A stretch of DNA of 52,554 nucleotides from an uncultured Bacteroidales bacterium (GCA_949289215.1 CASENC010000021.1:1-52554); one strand, 5' to 3'; shown: positions 6,050-15,559, counted from the first letter of the stretch. Program-made: numbers and translations. Notes: a model not told the origin generated them from the sequence alone.

Positions 6050-8412
6050 ATGAAAACATTAGCATACCAACAACGGGCAGTCGCCGAACTGACCGACAAG
6101 ACCATCCGCCTGCTCAATTTAGGAGGGCACCGGCGTAAAATCGTGTTCGAGGCTCCAACCGGCGCAGGCAAGACGGTGATGGCCTGCCAGGCATTGGCCA
6201 ACCTGGTGGACGAACTGAAGAACCGGGGCGACAGCCGCTACGAGGAAGTGGCATTTATCTGGTTTGCCCCGCGCAAGCTGCACCTGCAAAGCTATGCCAG
6301 CCTGAAAGGGGCATTCAGCGAGACGCGCAAACTCAGCCCCGTGATGTTCGACGAACTGGAGCAGAGTGAAGGCATCCGTCCGGGAGAAATCCTGTTTGTC
6401 AACTGGGAAAGCGTCAACAAGGACAACAACGTGATGGTGCGCGAAAGCGAAAGCTCCGCCTCGCTATACGAGATAGCCCGCCTGACGCAGGAAGAATTCG
6501 GACTGCCCATCGTGGCCATCATTGATGAAGAACATATGTTTTGGTCGAAGACCGCCGACAAATCGGCTGCCGTGCTCGACCGCATCAACCCTGCCGTGGA
6601 ACTCCGCATATCGGCCACCCCCAAGACGCTCCGCCCGGACGAAACGGTAAAGGTGTACCGACAGGATGTCGTCGCTGCCGAAATGATTAAGAAAGAGGTG
6701 GTGCTCAATCCCGACATCGAACTGGACTTCAGCGAGGAACGCACCTTGAACCAAAACCTCATAAAAGCCGCCCTCAGCAAACGGAACCAGCTGGCAGAGG
6801 CTTACAAGGAATCGGGCATGAACATCAACCCCCTGCTGCTCATCCAACTGCCCAATGACACCAAGGAAACGATGACCGCCGATGATACCGCCATTGCCGA
6901 ACTGGTGAAGACTTATCTGCGGGTGGCGTGCGACATTACGGAAGAAAACGGACTGTTGGCCGTCTGGCTTGCCAACGAAAAAGCAAACCTGCCCAATCTG
7001 GAGCGTCCCGACAACATGGCGCAAGTGCTGCTCTTCAAGGAGGCCATCGCATTGGGCTGGGACTGCCCGCGTGCCGCCGTGCTGCTCATCTTCCGCAAGC
7101 TGCAGAGCGACCAATTCACCATCCAGACCGTAGGTCGCATCCTGCGTATGCCCGAGCAAAAACATTACCCCGGGAGATGCTCAACATCGGCTACGTCTAT
7201 ACAGACATTGCCAAAGACAAGATACAGATAGTCACTGCCGACTCGGATTACATACTCAACAATACCATTATGGCTTACCGGCGCAAAGGATTGGAGAATA
7301 TCTCGCTGCCGGCTTACTATTCGGAACGTCCCAACGTGGAGCGCAATTATCTGGGACCGGATTTCCGCCGGACACTCTATGAAGTGGCAAGCGACTTCTG
7401 GAAACTGGAACGCGGTGCCGGACTGTTCAGCATAGAGGAACTGGCGGCTATGATAGGAGAAGGAGAAGAAGACAATTTCAGTCCATTGCCTGAATCGAAC
7501 AATGCCACCATCAACGAGAACCGCCGGCGGGTAAAGAACACCATCCGGCTTGACGTGAAAAACGTGAATGTGGAAATCCCGAAAGACGTACACTTCCAAA
7601 ATGAGGAACAGACATTACAGGTGGAACGGGTGAAGTTCGCCCGCAAGGCTTCGGAAATAGACCGCGTGTTCATGGCTTACATCAGCACGAAAGGCCACCG
7701 GTTTGAAAGCAAGGGACGCACGGACAAAATAGGGGGCTATCTGCTTGAGATGCTTGCCGACTATTTCGGCATCTTCGAGACCGATGCCAAGAAAGTTGTT
7801 CTATATCACGACAATACGCCCAAATTCGACCGGTTGATAGATAAAGCCCTTGAAACTTATGCCCAAAAAAGAGAGACCTACAAAAAACATTCGGCAGCAC
7901 TGCGGGAATTCAAGCAATATGACTGGGCAGTGCCAGAAGAAAGGGTTTACGACAGCGAAACAAACCACGTGGAAGAGGCGCAGAGCCATGCCTTGCAACC
8001 GTTTGTCCAACTGAACCAAGCATCCAATCCGGAAAAAGAATTCATAAAATTCCTTGAAGCAAACAAAGAATGGATTGACTGGTGGTACAAGAACGGCGAC
8101 AAGGGGAAACAGCATTATGCCATCGCATACGGTGAAGGGAAAGCAAAAGCCTTGTTTTATGTTGATTTCATCATCCGCATGAAGAACGGGCACATCTATC
8201 TTTTCGACACCAAAAGTGCCGGGAGCGATGCGTTGGCACACGAGAAGCATAATGCGCTATTGAAGTACATCCAAAAGAACTCCACCGAAGGCACACCTCT
8301 TTTCGGTGGAATCATCCTGCAACAAGGAAGCAACTGGCTGTACTCCAAACTGCCGATTGAGAATACAACCGATACATTAAACTGGGATAGCTTCTATCCA
8401 CAAAACGCATAA
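6050..8412 (+). pseudogene. res: Type III restriction enzyme Res subunit, frameshifted
   Basis: This encodes the ATP-dependent translocase and nuclease partner of Mod. The first frame (from 6050) has Walker A APTGAGKT at residues 35-42, the DEAH-like box IDEEH at 158-162, and motif VI QTVGRILRMPEQ from residue 359. Immediately after, at CCCC 7168-7171, one base is missing. The sequence continues in another frame (PREMLNIGYVYTD) to 8412. The C-terminal part carries a PD-(D/E)xK-like nuclease signature (FYVDFII, then FDTKS). Joined, the protein would be about 787 residues, normal for the family. As written the nuclease domain is lost, so restriction is probably off unless the shift is a sequencing error or is bypassed. 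Confidence 0.85.
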
Positions 8413-8700
8413 TGATATGGCAAAACCGTGTTATATGCCGACATCGATAGCATACGCGAAACATCTTTGCCGCAAGAAATGCAAATGCAACGAATGAGAT
8501 ACCTCCAAAGTGCAATATTTGCACTTTGAATTGCACTTTAGGGAAATGGCGGTGTTCAATTTCTTGTGGGAACCGCCCAAAACCACACAAAAGGATATAT
8601 TGAAAACGAAAGCACAAGAAAAAGATACCGATTTTGCAGTATCAACAAAGCATAAAATTGATACTGTAAATGATACTAAAATATTTTGCAAATAATGAGC
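8413..8700. other. Intergenic region with a 23-bp palindrome, no convincing gene
   Basis: It separates res from the hydrolase. A perfect 10-bp-arm palindrome is at 8506-8528. A 61-codon frame from a GTG at 8510 overlaps it, but has no ribosome-binding site or family likeness and was not called. Confidence 0.4.
8506..8528. promoter_or_regulatory. Operator-like palindrome CAAAGTGCAA-TAT-TTGCACTTTG
   Basis: Perfect 10-bp arms around a 3-base spacer. A third related half-site (TTGCACTTTA) follows at 8531-8540. This could be a dimeric regulator site controlling the hydrolase/DUF6155 genes, or a short hairpin after res. Confidence 0.35.
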
Positions 8701-9300
8701 ATGATGAAAATCCTTTTCCTACACGGGTTCTTTGCTTCGGGCAGCTGCATACCTGCCCAAGCGTTGAAGCTGGCATTCGCAGATAAGGCGGAAGTCCTCA
8801 CGCCCGACCTTCCGCTTCACCCTCGCGAAGCATTGGCATTTATTACAGAACTTTGCGAACACGAGCTACCTATTGTATTGGTGGGCAATAGCAACGGCTC
8901 TTTCTTGGCACAAATCGTGGCATCACGTTTGAGAATACCTGCCCTGTTGGGAAATCCTCATTTTGAAATGACCCGTTTCCTTTCCGAGCGCATCGGAGAG
9001 CATGAATACAAATCACCACGAGCCGACGGACGGCAACATTTCGTGATAGGCCAACCGCTGATAGATGAATTTGCCGAGGTGCAAAAATATCAATGGGACG
9101 ATTGCCGACCGGAAATGACCGACCGCATCTGGGGTCTCTTCGGGGAGAATGACCATTTAGCGCACTTTGAACCGTTATTCCTGCAACACTATACTCATAC
9201 CTATCACTTTCCCGGTGCTCATACGCCTACGGCAGAAGAGGTGCAAGAGTATTATGTGCCGCTGGTGGAAAAACTCATACAACAACCATATAACAAATAA
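8701..9300 (+). CDS. YqiA-like alpha/beta hydrolase (esterase-like)
   Basis: A 199-residue single-domain alpha/beta hydrolase. The N-terminus ILFLHGFFASG carries the HG oxyanion-hole strand. GNSNGS is the nucleophile elbow with the catalytic Ser, and GENDHLAHF and FPGAHT supply the expected Asp and His. The pattern fits the YqiA/YcfP group of small esterases of unclear substrate. Start at MMKILF is preferred; other in-frame starts at 8686 (TTG) and 8695 (ATG) would add a few residues. DUF6155 begins 2 bases after its stop, so the two are coupled. Confidence 0.8.
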   Translation: MMKILFLHGFFASGSCIPAQALKLAFADKAEVLTPDLPLHPREALAFITELCEHELPIVLVGNSNGSFLAQIVASRLRIPALLGNPHFEMTRFLSERIGEHEYKSPRADGRQHFVIGQPLIDEFAEVQKYQWDDCRPEMTDRIWGLFGENDHLAHFEPLFLQHYTHTYHFPGAHTPTAEEVQEYYVPLVEKLIQQPYNK

Positions 9301-9302
9301 AT

Positions 9303-9815
9303 ATGTCAAAAGCAAAACTAAAGAAATACCTGCAAACGCTCACCAAAGAGCAAGTCATCGAAGTAATGCTCGAACTTTATGATGCTCGAAAAGAAGCCAA
9401 GGAGTATCTGGAGTTCTATCTGGCTCCTGACAGTAATGCCGAATTGGAGAAGTGCAAGAAAGCTATCCGGCAGGAGTTCTTCCCTGCTCGTGGCTTTTCT
9501 GAAAAACCATCATTCGCCAAGTGCCGGAAAGTCATTTCCGATTTCCAAAAATTAAAGCCTGAACCGACTTGTGTTGCTGACCTGATGTTATTCTACATTG
9601 AACAAGGATGCGAATATACCGTAACTTTTGGCGATATGTGGGAGCAATATTACACGACTTTGGAAAACAACTTCGATAAAGCCATGAAGTTTATTTTCAT
9701 GCATGGCTTGTTAACTATTTATTCTGAACGGATAGAGAAATTGCTTGAAAATGCAGACAACTGTGGTTGGGGATTTTGTGATACGCTTTCGGATATTTAT
9801 TACCAATATAAGTGA
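9303..9815 (+). CDS. DUF6155-family protein, intact copy
   Basis: A 170-residue, helical, cytosolic protein starting MSKAKLKKYLQTLTKEQVIE. I associate this start with the uncharacterised family DUF6155. No catalytic motif is visible. It is coupled to the hydrolase upstream (2-base gap). A second copy without its start lies at 15560-16057 and is about 95 percent identical by eye. Both copies are followed by the same ATPase gene on the opposite strand, whole at the second copy and nearly deleted at this one. Confidence 0.75.
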   Translation: MSKAKLKKYLQTLTKEQVIEVMLELYDARKEAKEYLEFYLAPDSNAELEKCKKAIRQEFFPARGFSEKPSFAKCRKVISDFQKLKPEPTCVADLMLFYIEQGCEYTVTFGDMWEQYYTTLENNFDKAMKFIFMHGLLTIYSERIEKLLENADNCGWGFCDTLSDIYYQYK

Positions 9816-9828
9816 CAAGTCTTAAGAT

Positions 9829-9923
9829 TTGCCTATCTGACGGGCACCCATCATCACTTGGATGAACTTCCGCGGCTCTTTCATTCTGCCAGCAACCACC
9901 TGATATTCAGCTCGTTTATACAT
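9829..9923 (-). pseudogene. 5' remnant of a DUF4143-type AAA ATPase
   Basis: On the minus strand from ATG 9923 the sequence reads MYKRAEYQVV, then KEPRKFIQVMMGARQIGK, and then homology stops. The intact ATPase at 16481-17665 begins MYKRAEYQVI...KEPRKFIQVVMGARQIGK. The break falls inside the Walker A motif, so over 90 percent of the gene has been deleted. Its upstream control region is preserved at 9924-10011. Confidence 0.85.
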
Positions 9924-10011
9924 ATTATTACATTTTACTCAGCGGACTAAGTATTTTTACTCAATGCAAATGTAACAAATATATTCGAGTAATAATCATG
10001 GATTTACAAAG
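9924..10011 (-). repeat. Shared control region, copy 1 (truncated)
   Basis: Same sequence as 11665-11868 and 17666-17861. On the minus strand it has the -7-like box TACATTTG (9974 to 9967), 44 bases before the dead ATPase start. Similarity ends near 10011, so the palindrome found in the other two copies is lacking. Confidence 0.7.
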
Positions 10012-10128
10012 AACTTAGCATAAACGAATTGCACTTTCTTTTTGACTTCTTCCAATTGTCAAGAAAAACGTTTGTACCGATTAAAGAGCCTTATCGCCGA
10101 CATTCAATGATGTATGCTGCGAGGTGCT
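10012..10128. other. Spacer downstream of the deiminase-like gene, nothing recognised
   Basis: AT-rich spacer between the truncated control region and the 3' end of the deiminase-like gene. I see no gene or clear terminator. Confidence 0.3.
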
Positions 10129-11664
10129 CTATCTTCTGATATTCCAGCTGATACAATGTAGGGCACCGCCTTCTTCGGCCACTTCTGTCATCTCAATCTG
10201 ATGAATTTCGCAATCAGGGAATGCTTCATGTATATATTGCCAAGCAATAGCATCCTCTTCAATGTTGAATACCGGCATGATAATCTTGCTGCCAACTTGC
10301 AGAAAATTAATGTATGCCCAATTAAGGTCGGTGCGCGGCAAAGTCACCTTATCGGCAAATCGCATCTCGGTCACTTCAAAGCCATGCTCTTCAAGAATGT
10401 GCCTTATAGCAGCAGCTTCTTCGGGATATTCATCACCATGATTGCCCATCAGGATACGGTTACCACCACACCATTTGACAAATCCATCGGAATGGCCGTA
10501 CTTGTCGGTATCCCGTGCATTAAAGTCACCGTGCATTTTCCAAGGAATAATAATCACAGGATGCCCAACTTCTGCCTCCAATTCCGCTTTGAACACCGCA
10601 TCCTCTTTTTCTTTACCATTCTCGGTGAACACCTTATCGGTCATCACTATATAAGGGCCGCAAGGTACCATATTTCCGCCATCGATTATCAGCTTTGTTG
10701 AACGGCAGTTTATACCCATTCCACGCAATACGTTAGTACATTCAGTCCTTGTTTCTGCATCCTCCGGATTACTGCTTTTCATCAGATAGTCAGGATAATA
10801 TCGGTACTTCAAGAACTCATTCTCATTCAATTGAATAGGCATATAGTCGCGTGCCCAGTAATCTTTAGTACATTTCAGCTCTTTGGGTTCTATGCCACAA
10901 TTCTTCAAAAGATCGGTCAATCGTTGATAAAATTCCGGGTGTCCATTCTCTTTATTCTTCAGGCGGGGTGACAAATAGATTTCATTTGTTTCGCTGTCGT
11001 GTTGTAACCGGTCGCACCGCACATACCGGTATCGCTTATCCTTAAAGGCGGTGAATTCCTCATATAATTCTACCCGAACCGGATGCGACAGATATTCTCC
11101 AAGTATATAACCCACTTTCCTTTCAATAGTCTGCTTCCCGGTTAAAAGATTCAATCTGGGTTTACATATATACCCAACCATGCCGTTATTGTGTTCTACA
11201 AGAGAAGGAAAATTATAGTCCGGTTCAGTCGCACTATGGAGTCTGAACAGCTCGGCACACGCCCATGGACCTTCTAAAATTTCGCTTTTATCCTCGCCGG
11301 TCAATTGACGAATCAGAATACCTCCAAAGTATGAGTTGTCATTCAATATATACTTCTTTACCTTTTTTTCATTAGTGTCTGTCTCATCCTTTTTACATAT
11401 CACACTTGGGAAATTCAAGTCCATACCCCCGAAATCGTTCACATACCAACACAAAGAATCAGAAAAACGAGGATGAGTGATTATATCACGATGATTTTTA
11501 TTATAAAAGTAAAACTCAATCTCTTTGAAAAGATAGATTTTTTCTCCCTTTCGTACCGCAAAATTTCCAAACAGCAATTTGGCTATTTGAGTAAATCGCG
11601 ACTCAATCTCTGCTGCGCTCATTTCAGCATTCAGAGCCATATGTTCCTTGAGTTTTGCTATCAT
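10129..11664 (-). CDS. Agmatine-deiminase-like domain fused to an unknown N-terminal domain
   Basis: The 511-residue protein has a C-terminal guanidino-modifying fold (PAD_porph/agmatine deiminase family). Motifs are DYWARD at 268-273, IDGGN at 327-331, GHSDG at 390-394, and GGALHC with nucleophile Cys504 at 499-504. This part resembles a compact Bacteroidetes branch of the family (WARDYMPIQ) and starts only near residue 245. Residues 1-240 form a separate domain that I cannot name, rich in aromatic residues (FYFYNKNHRD, YFGGILIRQL, GPWACAELF). The family hydrolyses agmatine or peptidyl/free arginine guanidines to ureido groups. Transcription starts from the shared control region otherwise found before the island ATPases. 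A conventional polyamine role is less likely than usual given the fusion and island context, which is inference. Confidence 0.8.
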   Translation of the reverse strand: MIAKLKEHMALNAEMSAAEIESRFTQIAKLLFGNFAVRKGEKIYLFKEIEFYFYNKNHRDIITHPRFSDSLCWYVNDFGGMDLNFPSVICKKDETDTNEKKVKKYILNDNSYFGGILIRQLTGEDKSEILEGPWACAELFRLHSATEPDYNFPSLVEHNNGMVGYICKPRLNLLTGKQTIERKVGYILGEYLSHPVRVELYEEFTAFKDKRYRYVRCDRLQHDSETNEIYLSPRLKNKENGHPEFYQRLTDLLKNCGIEPKELKCTKDYWARDYMPIQLNENEFLKYRYYPDYLMKSSNPEDAETRTECTNVLRGMGINCRSTKLIIDGGNMVPCGPYIVMTDKVFTENGKEKEDAVFKAELEAEVGHPVIIIPWKMHGDFNARDTDKYGHSDGFVKWCGGNRILMGNHGDEYPEEAAAIRHILEEHGFEVTEMRFADKVTLPRTDLNWAYINFLQVGSKIIMPVFNIEEDAIAWQYIHEAFPDCEIHQIEMTEVAEEGGALHCISWNIRR

Positions 11665-11868
11665 TATATATGCAATTACATTCTACTTCGGTGGACCAAG
11701 TGTTTTTTGCTCAATGCAAAAGTAGCAAATATATTTGGGTAACAATCATAGGTTTACTAAGAGAAAACGTAGGTTTTTAACTCTTTCGAGCGTTACATAA
11801 CATCTGTGGGAACATACCGGCTGAATGTTACAAAATATGTATATACATTTTTTGTAACAACGGTTTGT
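11665..11868. repeat. Shared control region, copy 2
   Basis: About 200 bases closely similar to 17666-17861. On the minus strand a -7-like box TACTTTTG (11724 to 11717) lies 53 bases before the deiminase start. On the plus side a 34-base palindrome (11826-11859) and TTTG (11864-11867) lead into the promoter of the ATPase gene. The region is thus a divergent control region between two island genes. Confidence 0.75.
11826..11859. promoter_or_regulatory. 34-bp near-perfect palindrome (copy 1)
   Basis: The outer arms are TGTTACAAAA and TTTTGTAACA. The centre ATGTATATACAT is also palindromic, and only one base pair fails overall. It lies 5 bases upstream of the -33 box of the ATPase promoter. A second copy is at 17818-17851. 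It looks like a dimeric or tetrameric regulator site. Confidence 0.6.
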
Positions 11869-11895
11869 GTGATTACATCTTATGTATTATATTTG
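11864..11895 (+). promoter_or_regulatory. Bacteroidetes promoter of the 11922 ATPase gene
   Basis: TTTG at 11864-11867, a 20 bp spacer, then TATATTTG at 11888-11895 match the consensus fully. Transcription would begin near 11902, 20 bases before the ATG. The 34-bp palindrome abuts it upstream, so a bound factor could activate or block it. Confidence 0.75.
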
Positions 11896-11921
11896 TATTG
11901 AAAATCAAAAAATAGAGCGTT

Positions 11922-13055
11922 ATGGAAACTCCATTTATATTTGGGAAGATTGCTACCGATAAAAACTTTACCGACCGTGAGAAAGAAACCACCGACCTGG
12001 TTCAGAACTTTACGTCGTTAATCAACACGATTATCATCTCTCCACGTCGCTGGGGTAAAAGTTCGCTTGTTAATAAGGCCGCAAAGTTGGCAATGGCACA
12101 AGACGGGAACCTCCGAATCTGCCATATCGACCTCTTCAATGTGCGTAACGAGGAACATTTCTATTCGTTACTCGCCCAAAAGATTATTGCCGCAACTTCC
12201 ACAAAATGGGAAGAAGCAATCGAGAACGCAAATGGTTTCTTTTCGCATCTTGTTCCCAAGATTTCAATCGGTACAGACCCTACAAATGAGGTTTCTATTG
12301 ACTTTGATTGGGAAGAGGTAAAACGTAACCCCAATGAAGTACTCGATCTTGCCGAAAAGATTGCCAGGGAAAAAGGGCTGAAAATAGTTATTTGCATAGA
12401 TGAGTTTCAAAATATCACAGAATTTACCGACCCTGACTATTTCCAGAAAAGGTTACGTTCACATTGGCAACTGCACCAAAATGTGGCCTATTGCCTCTAT
12501 GGCAGCAAGCGCCACATGATGATGGAAGTATTTGCCGACTCATCCAAACCGTTCTACAAGTTTGGCAATCTGATGTTTCTCAATAAAATTGATACTCATT
12601 GCCTCATGCAATTTTTCAAAAGTCGTTTTGCCGATACCGGCAAAAGCATTAGCGATGAAGCAAGCCGCTTGATTGTAGAACTCGTAGATAACCATCCATA
12701 CTACGCACAGCAGCTGGCACAACTGTCATGGCTCAGGACAACGAGTGATTGTACCGTCGAGATTGTGCGTGAGGCTCACACGGCACTGGTGGAGCAGTTA
12801 AGCCTGTTGTTTGTAACAATCACCGAGAAACTAACCATACAACAACTTAACTACCTCAAGGCTCTTATAGCCGGAGAGAGAGCCATTAGTTCAACTGAAG
12901 TCATGCATCGCTACCATATATCTTCAACAACTTCAATTTCCCGTTCAAAGGCTGCCCTTATCAAAAATGATATATTGGATAACAAGGCAGGCGAAATCTC
13001 GTTTCAGGACCCGATTTATGCCTATTGGTTGAAAACCGAGTACTTCGCAAAATAA
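11922..13055 (+). CDS. AAA/STAND-like ATPase (ATPase_2, PF01637 type)
   Basis: A 377-residue protein with Walker A SPRRWGKSS at residues 40-48 and a Walker B/sensor stretch IVICIDEFQNI at about 152-162. The C-terminal third (about 290-370) looks like a winged helix (AISSTEVMHRYHISSTTSISRSKAALIKND) and ends with YAYWLKTEYF, typical of archaeal-type ATPases found across Bacteroidetes. No nuclease domain is attached. Such proteins are uncharacterised or are signalling/defence ATPases; a role is not shown here. The promoter is strong and its own. The DUF262 gene follows 315 bases downstream. Confidence 0.85.
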   Translation: METPFIFGKIATDKNFTDREKETTDLVQNFTSLINTIIISPRRWGKSSLVNKAAKLAMAQDGNLRICHIDLFNVRNEEHFYSLLAQKIIAATSTKWEEAIENANGFFSHLVPKISIGTDPTNEVSIDFDWEEVKRNPNEVLDLAEKIAREKGLKIVICIDEFQNITEFTDPDYFQKRLRSHWQLHQNVAYCLYGSKRHMMMEVFADSSKPFYKFGNLMFLNKIDTHCLMQFFKSRFADTGKSISDEASRLIVELVDNHPYYAQQLAQLSWLRTTSDCTVEIVREAHTALVEQLSLLFVTITEKLTIQQLNYLKALIAGERAISSTEVMHRYHISSTTSISRSKAALIKNDILDNKAGEISFQDPIYAYWLKTEYFAK

Positions 13056-13370
13056 TAAAACTATGAATAAGTGTAACCATATTTGGATTGCCTTCGCCAA
13101 TAAGAAAAAATGATTGCAACAGCAGAAAACTGCAAACATGAGGATAAGGAGTTTTGGATATAAAAGGCTCCTGATGATAAAACTTACAAACTGTAATTGC
13201 TTGCAGAACCACATCGTTCTTGATTGACAGAATCTGATTCATTGCAACATGGATTTAAAGGAGGTAAAAGTTTAGAAATTCCCAATTGTAACAATATGGA
13301 ATTGATAAACTATATTAAATCTGTTTTTTTATATTACAACGAATAGTGTAAACAACATAAATAACTTGTT
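13056..13370. other. Intergenic stretch, only mini-ORFs
   Basis: This 315-base AT-rich stretch contains a 16-codon frame (13063-13113) and a 29-codon frame (about 13138-13227), neither with a good ribosome-binding site. No clear promoter, terminator or repeat was seen; the DUF262 promoter must lie here. Confidence 0.35.
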
Positions 13371-15452
13371 ATGAAAGGTGACGCTCAACCATTAATCAAA
13401 TTCTTTGATGGCTCAGATAAAAGATTCATAATACCTCTATATCAAAGAAATTATGATTGGAAGGAAGAAAACTGCGAACAACTATTTAATGATTTGTTAA
13501 ATCTTCACGATAGTAACAGAAAAAGCCATTTTTTTGGAAGCATTGTATCAAGTATTCAACCCGGAACTGAAGACAGGTATATCATTGATGGGCAACAACG
13601 TATTACCACCGTTTCTTTGTTGCTAATTGCTATGGTCAATGCAAAAAAAGAAGGATTGATAGAGGCGGAAGATTCCAAATTGGTTGAAAAAATATTCAAG
13701 CGATACCTTGTGGATGAGTATCAAGAAGACGAACGCAAGGTAAAACTCAAACCGATCAAAAAAGATATGGAAGCATTCGATGCTTTGCTATATAAATCAA
13801 GAGAACAATACATTAAAGAATCTAATGTTACGCGAAATTATGACTTTTTCTATGATAAGGTCATACATTCCGGACTTACAATTGACGAGTTGTTTGAAAC
13901 AATTAAGAGATTGGAAGTCATAAATATTCGTCTAGATGCAGATGACGATCCTCAATTGATTTTTGAAAGCCTTAACTCAACAGGTCTTGATCTAAGTGAA
14001 GCTGATAAGATACGCAACTACTTATTAATGTCTCTATCCCCAACAGAACAAGATGATCTCTATAACCGTTTTTGGAACCCTATAGAAGTATTTACAAAGT
14101 ATGAACCTTCTTCATTTGTTCGCGATTATCTCACTATGAAGCAAGGTAAAATAGGTCGTATAGATAAAATTTACTTTATATTTAAGGAGTATGCTGAAGG
14201 GAACAATATGGCAAGAGCTGATTTGCTTGAGGATATGTACCATTATGCTAAAATATATAGTCAAATAGATAATGCAGAAGCCGGAACCGATAAATTGAAT
14301 CAAAAGCTAAGTCAATTACGAACACTTGATTCAACAATTGCATATCCTTTCTTTATGGCTTTTTTTGATTATGCTTCAAAAAACGATTTGCCTGAAAATG
14401 AAATTTGCAAGGTCATAGATGTAATTGAGTCCTATTGGGCACGCCGCATAATATGTAACCTTCCATCAAATGCCTTAAACAAAGTATTTGCCACTTTACA
14501 TAGAGACGTATTAAACCATATAGGCAAAGTTGTAGGTGACAACAAACCTGCTTATATTGATGTCTTGATATACATCCTACTCCAAAAGGGACGTTCATCT
14601 ATTTTCCCCAGTGACGAGGATGTTAAAACAGATTTCGCCACACGCCAAGTGTACAAAATCCCGGCAAATGCACGAATGTTCATATTGGAACGTTTGGAAA
14701 ACAGGAATAATAACGAACGTCATGATGTAGTAAAAGGGCTTTCAGAGAAGAAAATTACCATTGAACACATAATGCCTCAGACGCTTTCGGATCAATGGAA
14801 AAAAGATTTAGGCCAAGAATGGGAACGCATACATCAGACATATCTCCATACCATGGCCAACCTTACCTTAACAGCCTATAACTCACAATACAGTAACCTT
14901 ACATTCCTTGAGAAGAGAGATATGGAGAAAGGGTTTAAAGAGAGTGCTTTCAGATTAAACAATTATGTAAAATCTTGTGATAAATGGACCGAGGAGGAAC
15001 TGAAAGAAAGGCAAAAGGAACTATTGGGCGTTTTTATGAAATTATGGCCGATGCCGTCAACCACATTCAAGCCTACTAAGCAAGAGGCAGAATCTGCATC
15101 ATTAGAAGATGATGATTTTGAATTTACTGGTAAAAAACTGCAAGCATATATACTATCTGGGGTTCGATACACGGTAAACACCTGGAAAGACATGCTGATT
15201 CAAGTATGTAACCACATTTTATTGAAGAAGCGCTCTACTATCGAGTGGTTATGTGCAAATGAAAAATCTGGATTTTCAACAACTCCAGAATCGTGGAGAA
15301 GAGAACTTGGACCCAATATGTACTTATGGACTGATAATAGTACACAGACAAAGATAAATATTCTGCATGGTTTATTTGAAGAATGTAATATTCCCTCCTC
15401 GGAATTAATTTTTGAATTTAGGCCTGACATTTGTGATGAAGATGAGGATTAA
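13371..15452 (+). CDS. DUF262/DUF1524 protein, GmrSD-like type IV restriction candidate
   Basis: A 693-residue protein. The N-terminal DUF262 has the nucleotide-site motif IDGQQR at residues 72-77 and the upstream IPLYQRNYDW. The DUF1524 His-Me/HNH-like part has IEHIMPQ at 464-470 and the later Asn-rich ANLTLTAYNSQYSN. This is the architecture of GmrSD enzymes, which cut modified phage DNA, and of the SspE/BrxU group. An extra C-terminal domain (about 590-690) contains TWKDMLIQVC and a W-rich segment. The gene is intact and full length. It stands alone with a strong inverted repeat behind it. Defence against phage with modified DNA is the likely job, by family. Confidence 0.88.
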   Translation: MKGDAQPLIKFFDGSDKRFIIPLYQRNYDWKEENCEQLFNDLLNLHDSNRKSHFFGSIVSSIQPGTEDRYIIDGQQRITTVSLLLIAMVNAKKEGLIEAEDSKLVEKIFKRYLVDEYQEDERKVKLKPIKKDMEAFDALLYKSREQYIKESNVTRNYDFFYDKVIHSGLTIDELFETIKRLEVINIRLDADDDPQLIFESLNSTGLDLSEADKIRNYLLMSLSPTEQDDLYNRFWNPIEVFTKYEPSSFVRDYLTMKQGKIGRIDKIYFIFKEYAEGNNMARADLLEDMYHYAKIYSQIDNAEAGTDKLNQKLSQLRTLDSTIAYPFFMAFFDYASKNDLPENEICKVIDVIESYWARRIICNLPSNALNKVFATLHRDVLNHIGKVVGDNKPAYIDVLIYILLQKGRSSIFPSDEDVKTDFATRQVYKIPANARMFILERLENRNNNERHDVVKGLSEKKITIEHIMPQTLSDQWKKDLGQEWERIHQTYLHTMANLTLTAYNSQYSNLTFLEKRDMEKGFKESAFRLNNYVKSCDKWTEEELKERQKELLGVFMKLWPMPSTTFKPTKQEAESASLEDDDFEFTGKKLQAYILSGVRYTVNTWKDMLIQVCNHILLKKRSTIEWLCANEKSGFSTTPESWRRELGPNMYLWTDNSTQTKINILHGLFEECNIPSSELIFEFRPDICDEDED

Positions 15453-15483
15453 TATTTAATGCAGGAATATTAATTAAATAATA

Positions 15484-15540
15484 TACAATTAGCCAACTAA
15501 TTCGCAACATTTTTGTGCATGAATTAGTTGGCTAATTGTA
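15484..15540. terminator. Long hairpin after the DUF262 gene
   Basis: Twenty-base perfect inverted repeat: 15484-15503 (TACAATTAGCCAACTAATTC) pairs with 15521-15540 around a 17-base loop. It lies 31 bases past the DUF262 stop. The stem is unusually long and lacks a long T run, so it may be a terminator or the end of a mobile segment; the truncated DUF6155 copy begins just beyond. Confidence 0.5.
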
Positions 15541-15559
15541 TCGCGTTTATTGAATATCC

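Noticed and set aside
6464-7165. 233-codon minus-strand frame inside res
   Set aside because: Shadow of the conserved helicase domain on the other strand.
8510-8695. 61-codon frame starting with GTG between res and the hydrolase
   Set aside because: It begins inside a palindrome, has no ribosome-binding site, and resembles no family; kept only as a palindrome note.
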